From positions 28,364,767 through 28,428,766 of the forward strand of contig NW_026623089.1 in assembly GCF_023065955.2 (NCBI RefSeq): 64,000 bases of DNA. The letters are read 5' to 3'. The translations under genes were made by a program, and so were the position numbers. Origin of the DNA: Ursus arctos. Its lineage: Eukaryota > Chordata > Mammalia > Carnivora > Ursidae. The notes under the pieces are model-generated. The model had not been told where the DNA came from. It saw only the letters and a program-made list of their open reading frames with translations, and searched no databases. This document shows positions 55,917 to 64,000 of the stretch, in pieces. Numbering within the stretch: the first letter of the stretch is position 1; the number at the start of each line of letters is the position of its first letter.

Positions 55917-56512
55917 ATCAGATAAAATAGTTTTCAAAGAAAGAAAATTACCAGAAGCAGAGAGAGATATTACATAATGATTAAAGGGTCAGTAAACCAA
56001 GAAAACAATAATCCTTAATGTGTATGGACCAGATAATATAGTTGCAAATATATGAAGCAAAAAACTGATAGAACTGAAAAGAGAAATAGGTAAATCCACA
56101 GTTATAGTTGGAGACTTCAACACCTTTCTTTCAACAATTGATATAATGACAATATAAGAAATTAGCAGGATATTGAAGAATTCAAAAGTGCTATCGACCA
56201 AGAGGACCTAATCAGCATTGATAGAACATTCCACCCAACAACAGCAGAATATACATACTTTTCACGTGCCCACAGAACATATGCCAAGATAGACCATATG
56301 CTGGGCCATAAAACAAACTTAACAAATGTAAAAGAATTGAAACCTTACAGAGTGTGTTATCCAACCACAAAAGAAACAAAACAGAAATCAGTAACAGAAA
56401 CATAGTAGGAAAATCTCTAAACACTTGAAAATTAAACTATAAACCAAACACTAAACAATTGATGGGCCAAAGAGGAAGTCTCGAGAGAAATTTAAAAAAA
56501 TCCACTGAACTG

Positions 56513-56540
56513 AATGAAAATGAAAATGAAAATGAAAATA
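56513..56540. repeat. (GAAAAT)n simple repeat
   Basis: Four to five GAAAAT units within the L1M ORF2 text. Confidence 0.9.
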
Positions 56541-59309
56541 CAACATATCAAAATGTGTGGGACACAGTTAAAGCAGTACTGAGAGGGAAACCTATAGCAA
56601 TAAATGCATAAATTAGAAAAGAAGGAAAGTCTTCAATCAATAATCTAAGCTCCCATCTTAAGAAGATAAAAGAAAAGTAAAATAAACCAAAGGCAGGGAG
56701 AAAAAAGTAATAATAAAGGGAAGAAATCAATGAAATTGAAAACAGAAAACCAATAGAAAAAAATAAATGAGACAAAAAGCTTGATTCTTTGAAAAAAGCA
56801 ATAAAATTGATATAAGCTAGCAAAACTGAAAAGGAGAGAGAAACACAAATCGCCAATGTCAGGAATGAAATAGGCCATTTCTAGAGTCCATGCAGACATC
56901 AAAAATATAATGAGGGAATACTACAAACAACTCAATACACATTAATTTGACAACTTAAACTAAATGGACCATTTTCTCAAAAAACACAAGATACCACAAC
57001 TTACCCAATATGAAATAGCTAAGTTGAATAGCTGTATACTATGATAATTGAATTAGTAATTCTAAAAATCCTAAGAAAGAAATTTCCAGGCTCAGATGGT
57101 TTCACTGTAGAATTCTGTTGAATTAACAACAATTCTTTGCAATTCTTTCAGAAAATAAAAGGGACCATTTCTCATTCACTTTATGAAGCTGGTATTGCCC
57201 TGATACTGAAACTAGAAAAACAGTACCTATAAAGAAAACTATGGAACAGCATTCTACCTTAATGTGGATGCAAAACCTTAACAAAATGGCAAATTTGCAA
57301 ATAGAATTCAGCAATATATAAGAAGAATCACACACCATGACTAAGTGGGGTTTATTCCAGGGATGTAAGGCTGGTTCAATATTCAAAAAGCAATCAGTGT
57401 AATCCATATTAACAGGCTAAAGAAGGAATATGATATATATCAACTAATAGAGAAAAAGCATTTGAAAAAATTCAACATCCATTCATGATAAAAACTCAGA
57501 TGAATAGGAATGGGGGTAACTTCCTGAAATTGAGAAACCACATGTATATAACAGCTATAACTAACATTCTACTTAATGTTAAAAATTAAATGCTCCCCTC
57601 TGAAGATTGGGAAGAAGGCAAAGATGTCTGCTCTCACCATTCTTATTGAAGATAATGCTGAAAGTTATAGCCACTGCAATAAAGCAAGAGAAGGAAATAA
57701 AAGTCATACAGAACAGAAAGAAAACAAAACTGTCTCTGTTTACAGATGATATACTTGCCTATGTAGAGAATATTAAGGAATTTACCAAAAACAAAAACCT
57801 ATATTTCACATCTTATACAAATATTAGCTCGGAATGGATTATAAACTTAAAAGTAAAGTAAAACTTTATAAACTTTTAAAAAAATAGGAGAAAATCTTCA
57901 GGATATAGACTAGACCAAGAATTCTTAGACTTGGCACCAAAAGCATGATCTATAAAAAGAAAAAGTAATAAATTGGAGTTTGTAGAAATTAAAATTTTGC
58001 TTTGTGAAAGGCCCTGTTAAGAAGATAAAAAGACAAGCTATGGACTGGGGAAAATATTTGCAAATCACCTATCTGACAAAGGACTAGTATCTAGAATATA
58101 TAAAGAACTCTCAAAACTCAACAGTATAAAACCAAATGGTACAGCTAGAAAACTAACAAAAGACATGAATGGAAACTTCATTGAAGAAGGTAGAGAGATG
58201 GCAAATAAACACATGAAAAGCTGTTCAATACCATTAGTTAGTAGGGAAATTGTAAATTAAAACCATGAGATGTCACTATAGACCTATCAGATTGGCTTAA
58301 AATAAAAAGTAATAACACTGGTGGCAATGCTGGTGAGGATGCAAAGAAACGTACATTACTGATGAGAATATAAAATGGCACAGCCACTCTGGAAAACACT
58401 CTGGCAGTTTCTTTAAAAAACTAAACATGCTACCACCACTTGACCCAGCAATTGTACTACTGGATATTATCCTAGAAAAATGAAAATATGTTCACACAAA
58501 GACCTGTACATGATGGTTCATAGTAGCTTATTTGTAATAGACCAAAACTTGAAGCAACCTAGATGTCCTTAAGTGGGTTGAACAAACAGTGGTACATCCA
58601 AACCATAGAATACTACTCAGCAATGGAAATGAACAAACTATTAATATACACATATTGGATGAATATCCAGGGAATTATTCTGAATGAAAAAAATCTAATC
58701 TGCAAAGGTTATATATTATTATATATTATATATTTTATTTATGTAACCTTCTTCAAGTTACAAAATTGTAGAAATGGAGAACAGATTAATGCTTGTCAGG
58801 TGTTAAGTTGAGAAATGGGGGATTGGCAGAGAAGGGAAGTAGGCGTGGCTATAAAAGGAGTAAATGAAGGATCCTTGTGATGATGGAAAAGGTCTGTGTC
58901 TTGATTATATCAATGGCAATATTCTAGTGGTGATAATGTACTATAGTTTTGAAAGATGGTACTATCGGAGGAAATGGGGTATAGGGTACATGGGATCTCT
59001 CTATTATTTCTTACAACTGTGTGTTTATCAACAATTATCTCAATAAAAAGTTTAAAATTAATTAATGCAATAGAAAAACAAAGTAGAACAGGGTAAGAGG
59101 AATTGGGAATTCTAGATTTGCATGGAGGGGGTATGATTTTAGAGTGATTAGAGTATGCCTAATTGAGACAGTGAAAATGACATTTGAACAGGCTGAGGAG
59201 TTAACTACCTGCCTGTCTAGGAGAAAAACCATTTAGCTACAAGGAGCAGCCACTGTGATCAGTAGCTTGATTGAAGGATTTATAATTAACTGCTTGTATG
59301 TTGTCTGCC

Positions 59310-59405
59310 CTTACGGTCTGAGACTCTTGAAGACTAAGTTTATGTCTTATTTGCATCTGCATATCTAGTATTTAGCTGGGCACATAAATATAGTAAATTC
59401 CTTAA
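59310..59405 (+). mobile_element. L2 LINE 3' end
   Basis: GACTCTTGAAGACTAAGTTT, GCATCTGCATATCTAGTATT and GGGCACATAAATATAGTAAA match a decayed L2 3' end. Confidence 0.5.
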
Positions 59406-59409
59406 TTCT

Positions 59410-59984
59410 GTTCTTTAACACCACTTTGTTTTTTATTATATAGATCAAAGTCTTCCAATTTTCTTCCTAGAATTTTATTTATGACAAGTAGGATTACCCA
59501 TATAACTTTGTTGTTGTGCAGGCATATTCCATCACAGAAACAAATATTCTTGCTCTTGGTCAATCATAGATATATGTACTAACAGCAAAGGGGGCAAACC
59601 ACTTCTGTTCCCTTTATTTTTCCTTTCATTTCACAGAATATGATTTAGATAGGTGCTGAGAACTATTTTATTTGTCCTTTCTCCTTCCCCCTTTTTTTTC
59701 CTTGTCCCTTTCTCATAGTGTGTCAGTTTCATATTGCCGCCATGTTTGTACCCAATGATTGTGAGAATCTTCTCCCTTTGTTGCCATTTATCCCATATTT
59801 CAGAGTGGAACACCTCCAAGGGAAAGGCAAACACATCTCTTTTATTTAGACTGATGGCCTTTGTAGCCTAACTTCAATATGTTAGGCTCTTAGACACCCT
59901 ACCCTTCACTAAGGAGTGATGGGTTATAAAGAAGTAGAATACCTTATCTTGTCATTCTTGATAATCATAATAGTTGAACACTTT
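59410..59984. other. Non-coding stretch, nothing recognised
   Basis: No gene or named repeat seen. Confidence 0.4.
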
Positions 59985-60190
59985 ATGTCAGCATGTACTA
60001 TGTACCAACTGCTGTGATAAGAACATGACATTCATCATCTCTGTTAATCCTCCAGTATGCTTACAAGGAAGATACTATTATTGTTCCTACATATACAAAT
60101 GAGGAAATGGAGATCCAGAGAAACTGGGCGGCTTATTCAGAATAATGGGGCCAGTAAATGAAGAACTTGGACTTGAATCCTTGTCTGTAT
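59985..60190 (-). mobile_element. MIR SINE
   Basis: Antisense MIR: CTATGTACCAACTGCTGTGA, CTCTGTTAATCCTCCAGTAT, AAATGAGGAAATGGAGATCC and GGACTTGAATCCTTGTCTG. Confidence 0.75.
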
Positions 60191-60229
60191 AATATAAAAA
60201 TCTGGTAGGACATTATCTAGATTTCTTTG

Positions 60230-60640
60230 TCAGTTTGGATTCCTACTTGAAACTATAAAACCCACTCTAGCTAGTTTAAGCATAAAAGGAATTTATTAAA
60301 GGATATTAGGTATCTCACGGAATCTCTGCACATGCCATAGAGGTTCTAGATTTAGCTCTTTCCTTACAGCTGATCAGTTGCATCCAGCACACAAGTCTTT
60401 CCCCCCAAGTTTTCACCTACTAATTAATAGTTACCAACCCTTTCAAAGAGGAGCATGAGGATAGGTGACAGAACATAATGGAAAATATTCCCTTCATAAG
60501 GTTCTCCTGCACAGATGGGAGGTCTGTGGCTACACTCATTTCAGAAAATTCCCTCACAGGACACTGGCTCCAACTGCTGGGGAATAGACTTTGAAAAGTG
60601 AAGGTCTGTGCTGATAAGTGATGTCACAGTTGGGCAAAGG
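60230..60640. repeat. Ancient repeat, family unassigned (copy 2)
   Basis: TTTAAGCATAAAAGGAATTT, TATCTCACGGAATCTCTGC and AACTGCTGGGGAATAGAC resemble the family seen at 47355-47780. Low confidence because the copies are decayed. Confidence 0.35.
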
Positions 60641-61024
60641 AGTATGTGCTAATGAACCATGCAAAGCTCCAGTCACTAAAGTTGGGGTTTTACAGATGTG
60701 TTTTTATGGATCCTTATTTACCATGAATGTTTAGATGGTAATTGGAGCACAAATTGTCTGTTAAAATAGTTATTTCAGCTTTCCCTTGACCATCGTAATC
60801 TTCTGGTAATCCCTCTTTTGGCCCTCTCCAGCTGTCTGCCCCTTATTCAGAGAGAGGCCAGCTTCCCTTTTGCTGCTCTGAGTGAAGGCTGAGCCTTAAT
60901 GTGTGGCCACTTACATAGCTTCTCAGCTTTCTAGTCAAAAAAGAGGCCAAATCACTTTATATGGTCACAGCCTTCTTCAATGTGGAGAGCAACTCTGTCC
61001 TCTCCCAGAGCAGATGTTCTGACT
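60641..61024. other. Non-coding stretch, nothing recognised
   Basis: No gene or named repeat seen. Confidence 0.4.
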
Positions 61025-61315
61025 AACAACAATGACATAAATAATAGTAATTTCCAGATACTGAGTACTTGGTATGTGCCAGGAACTGTGCCATATGCTC
61101 TATCTGCCTTGGTCCATTTACTCCTCACAAGAAGTGCATAAGATATAGGAGCTATTATTATAATCAGTTTACAAATGAGGGAACTGAGGATTAGAGAGGG
61201 GGGGGAAACTTGCCTAAGGTCACCTAGTTTGAGCACATAGTGGAGCCAGGATTTAGACTCAAGTGTGTAGGAGTACGGAGCCTGTGCACTTAACTATCAT
61301 GCCAGACTGCCTCCC
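61025..61315 (-). mobile_element. MIR SINE, nearly full length
   Basis: Antisense MIR: TTGGTATGTGCCAGGAACTG, CATTTACTCCTCACAAGAAG, ACAAATGAGGGAACTGAGGA, CTTGCCTAAGGTCACCTAGT, GAGCCAGGATTTAGACTCAA and GCACTTAACTATCATGCC. A G9-like run at 61198-61206 is an insertion in it. The 94-codon frame 60952-61236 overlaps and is a shadow. Confidence 0.88.
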
Positions 61316-61862
61316 TTGACCAGAATTCTTGTGTGTTGACTTTGAGGCAATGTCATCCAAATATTCTCCTGGCAGCTGGATGTAGCTGCTTGCAGCAGGA
61401 AAGGCAAATTCTCCTGAGAAGTGGATGAACATTGTACTCCAGAGAAGACTCTTGTCTGCCTGGATTGCTTGTGCCCCTGGGGCTCAAAGAGGAGACTGTG
61501 ATTATTTAGGTTGAGAATTCACTTGGTTCAAAACAAAATTCTTATGGATAGAGTTTTCACTATTTTTAGTTCAATCCAGTTTTTATGGGAAGTTTAATCT
61601 AATTTAATTCAATTATATGAAATGTTAGTAAAAGATGTTCTGGAAGTTAGAATGGAACATATGACCCAAGGGAGGTGGGTATGTCATTAGGAATAAAATG
61701 TCTGACTATGAGGGCTGTTAAACACTGGGCCATTATGTAATTTCTGGAAAATCCTGAGGACCAGCTACATTTCTGTCTCCCAGAGGTGGTTGAGGTGTGA
61801 GATTCTCTGAGGAGGGCTTCACATTTCCTTGTAACTCTTATTCTTAATAAACTTACTTACAG
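61316..61862. other. Non-coding stretch, nothing recognised
   Basis: No gene or named repeat seen. Confidence 0.4.
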
Positions 61863-62320
61863 TACTGTGTCAGTTCACGCCCCCTGAGAAGCAGACACCG
61901 AGGGAGGAATTAGCCATGCACGGCTTTTATCTGACCCCATGAAGAGTAAAGGAGAAAGGAACAGGAGTGGGCAGGGAGAGCTTTCAGATGGAGGTGCAGG
62001 GCTGACACTTGTGAAGGTTGCAGGAGAGGAGAAGAAAATTGGGCAGGAAGAGCTTCAGCCCACAGTGCAGTTCTGAGAAAGTCTTGGCCAGGCTGATGGG
62101 GAGCCTTTAGGCAAAAGTTCCCCATTAGAGAAATCCTGTGTTGGGGGAATGGCCCAGCTCGGCTGCACCTTCTGCACTCAGTCATTGCCGGGGAGCAGCA
62201 CAGGAGTCAGAGGATGGGGACAGCCTGGGTAGCATGACCTCAGAGTGAACGCTGCAGTGGATCTAAGGGTATGGCAGCTGGAGGCTGTCAGACATCTGTG
62301 CTTCTCACAGTGGGTTCTCT
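61863..62320. repeat. G+C-richer block, possible old LTR-like repeat
   Basis: CCCCTGAGAAGCAGACACCG, CACGGCTTTTATCTGACCCC, GCTGCACCTTCTGCACTCAG and GGTAGCATGACCTCAGAGTG recall an old dispersed repeat with LTR style. I cannot name it. Frames on both strands are 82-109 codons long but show no domain. Confidence 0.35.
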
Positions 62321-62809
62321 CGAAGAGAGAGCTGAATGGGGTATCTCCATGTCTGCCACAGTTACATACTGCCTTGCCAAACTGGAGTACTTTCCTAAAA
62401 TTTACTGCTGGTATCAAGTGAACCAAGAAGACTTTCCATTTCAGTGGTATTTTCTCCTAAAAGTAAATCCCCTGGCATCACAGTACATTGTCTATAAAAA
62501 TCTCTTCGTCCCTTCCTTCCTAGACACCATATCCAGCTATCTGGCCTTTTATTTTTATTTTTTCTGGGATCTCTTAAGGCTTTGCCATTTTGGTATCTAA
62601 TAATTTCTCTAAATGCTTTAAATGAACATAAAAAAAAGTCTATTCTGCTGTGAATAGAAAGAACACGCTTGTATATATATTCTTCACTTTCATTTTCCAT
62701 AAATATTGGTTAACCTAAAATGATTAATAATTTTTTCTCTTGAATATATTTAAAATTTGTTCTTTTTCTCTGTTCCTTATGCTGTTATTAGTTCAGTTCC
62801 CTCATTCTC
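62321..62809. other. Non-coding stretch, nothing recognised
   Basis: No gene or named repeat seen. Confidence 0.4.
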
Positions 62810-63400
62810 ACTTCCTTGGATTATTTTAATAGCTTTCCATCTGTTCTCTCTGCCTCTGTCTTGTCGCTGTTCAGACCACTTTCTGTACAATTACAAAAAC
62901 AAATCGGACCTTTTTAGAAACCTTTAATGGCTTACTAGCATTTGGAGCAGGAAAAAAAATCCAAGCTCCCTACCATGGCAAGTGAGGCAATTCATAACTT
63001 ATCCCTGCCTATCTTGCTAGCCCATCTCCTTCTGTTCTCCCCCATGTGCTTTCTATTCCAGTGCTATGGAACCAATTATAGTTCTGAATACTGCCTGCCT
63101 CCTTTGTCTAGACTCTGCTCTTTTGCATCCATTTAACACACTGCTACCTAAAATCTAGTCAGGTATCACATTCTCCTTGAAGATTTTCCTGATTTCTGTT
63201 CAGAATTGATCGCTTCATCTTTTAGTATTTCTATTGAGTCTCCTGCCAGTCTGTAATTGCAAGCTCCATGTTTTGTGTTATAATTATTTGTACCTTTTCC
63301 TCAAGGGCCCAGGTTGTATCTTGTTTTTCTTTATATCCCTTGCACCTAGCACAGGGTTTGGCCCATGAGAGGTGCTCAATAAATGTTGGTGAACTGATCC
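62810..63400 (+). mobile_element. L2 LINE 3' portion
   Basis: About 590 bp of sense L2: TTTAATAGCTTTCCATCTGT, GAAACCTTTAATGGCTTACT, AAATCCAAGCTCCCTACCAT, TTGCAAGCTCCATGTTTTGT, TATCCCTTGCACCTAGCACA, GAGGTGCTCAATAAATGTTG. One of the longest L2 remains here; no frame survives. Confidence 0.8.
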
Positions 63401-64000
63401 AAAATTGAGGTACATTCTTTGTATTGTCCACAGTGTCTTCCACAGAGTCTCCCTGAACAAATATTTATGTAATGGGATGTAAATGAATAAGATGAAAATG
63501 CAGTTAGGGAACAGGAAACATCAATTTCAATAGTCATTAACTGGACTTGATGATGTTTGCATCTTATCATTTTCATTACTTGAGAGCAGTTGTGTTACAT
63601 GCCTCACTGTGGGGTCAACACCATTTATATATGTATCACATTTGTATACATAACTGTGATAATGCAATAAGGCAAGAACTGAGGGCCTGAATTATCTGGC
63701 AGGTATGGCCATGGCATGATATCATGTTTATTTTCATATAATCTGTACCTGGACAGTGGGCATTGCCATCAGAAAAACTAACAAAGAAGGAAATGAAACT
63801 TCCTTGCTAAATGCCTACCAGAGTCCCTCCTTTACAAGTATTGCTAGATATTTATATTCCTTCATTTTTTCCTTTCTTCATTCTTTCATTCAGCTTTCAG
63901 TGATAAGTAAAAACAATCCATGTGAAAAAAAGTGGTGTATGCCAGTTACTGATGCTCATTCAGACACCAAACTAGGTGACAAATCCTCAAAACGGCTCCG
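63401..64000. other. Non-coding stretch to the window end
   Basis: No gene or named repeat seen. Confidence 0.4.

Larger units (their letters stand above)
55630..58690 (+). pseudogene. L1M ORF2-derived sequence, heavily decayed
   Basis: Remains of the L1 endonuclease and reverse transcriptase. The start of the ORF is lost or unclear. The text AATCCTTAATGTGTATGGAC, GGAGACTTCAACACC and ATGCTGGGCCATAAAACAA marks the endonuclease. AAATTTCCAGGCTCAGATGG and ATTCAACATCCATTCATG mark the polymerase. The frame 57607-57861 holds the active-site box as FTDDILAYVEN, an FTDD in place of the usual FADD. After it about 0.5 kb of ORF2 is missing before the C-terminal part (AATATTTGCAAATCACCTAT, CCAGCAATTGTACTACTGG). 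Minus-strand frames over 55989-57407 are antisense shadows. Confidence 0.8.
53465..59062 (+). mobile_element. Old, nearly full-length L1M LINE-1
   Basis: About 5.6 kb of sense L1. A 5' region with repeated CTGGACTTTCA / CTGGACTTTTACTTTCAC CTG-type phrases (53700-54000) comes first, then an ORF1-derived stretch (54290-55150), an ORF2-derived stretch (55630-58690) and a 3' UTR ending CAATTATCTCAATAAAAAG at about 59050. The sequence is far more decayed than the L1 at 11449-17415, with many stops, indels and deletions, so it is an older family (L1M class). It carries at least two later insertions (54134-54295 and 55780-55916). Confidence 0.85.

Noticed and set aside
56548..56902. Overlapping hydrophobic, membrane-protein-like frames on the minus strand
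   Set aside because: Antisense of A-rich L1M ORF2 sequence; A-rich sense DNA always gives F/L/S-rich antisense peptides.
62178..62700. Frames of 82-109 codons on both strands in a G+C-richer block
   Set aside because: Overlapping frames on both strands, partly in a likely old repeat, without domain or splice evidence.

Overview
The window looks like a gene-poor stretch of a mammalian nuclear genome. I could not support any host protein-coding exon, promoter or RNA gene in its 64 kb. Nearly everything recognisable is transposon-derived, and the open reading frames present are either decayed LINE-1 reading frames or chance ORFs. The repeats point to a carnivoran. There are eight 3'-complete tRNA-derived CAN SINEs, with the head GGTGCCTGGGTGGCTCAG, a CT-rich body and an AATAAA tail, plus one shorter old copy, a long carnivore-type LINE-1, and the usual eutherian background of MIR, L2, MaLR LTRs and Tigger/hAT DNA transposons. 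Two SINEs (23275-23467 and 51201-51389) carry a diagnostic head (TGGCACAGCGGTTAAG on their sense strand) that I associate from memory with bears and pinnipeds, so a caniform carnivoran, probably arctoid, is my best guess. That is an inference, not a database result.

Layout: 1-11.3 kb is unique sequence mixed with old repeats: MIR, L2, an L1ME 3' end that splits a hAT-like DNA element, and an antisense L1M with a second L1 fragment nested in it. At 11,449-17,415 lies a full-length LINE-1 on the minus strand, with perfect 17-bp target-site duplications (TSDs), inserted in an L2. It has a GC-rich 5' UTR, an ORF1 broken by two nonsense codons and an N-terminal frame change, and an ORF2 broken by several frameshifts and one TGA. 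From 17.9 to 28 kb come unique sequence, MIRs, a Tigger transposon remnant, an L1 3' fragment inside a MIR, SINEs, a MaLR solo LTR with a 5-bp TSD, and a TA-flanked 188-bp MITE. From 28 to 45 kb there are an old L1M, a second Tigger-like element, six SINEs, MIR and L2 pieces, large GT, CTTT, TTTA and CA microsatellites and a second solo LTR with a 5-bp TSD. From 45 to 53.4 kb there are old repeats, one SINE splitting a second copy of the hAT-like element, and unique DNA. A 5.6-kb old L1 on the plus strand, itself hit by an LTR fragment and another L1 3' end, fills 53.5-59.1 kb. The last 5 kb carries MIR, L2 and unassigned old repeats.

The genes do not form any working system. The only coding sequences are dead LINE-1 and transposase reading frames. 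The informative content is the order of nested insertions: ancient L2, MIR and hAT elements, then MaLR and L1M/L1ME, then Tigger, then carnivoran L1 and SINEs. Family names of old repeats come from remembered consensus features and were not checked by alignment. Edges without a visible TSD are good to perhaps 10-50 bases.
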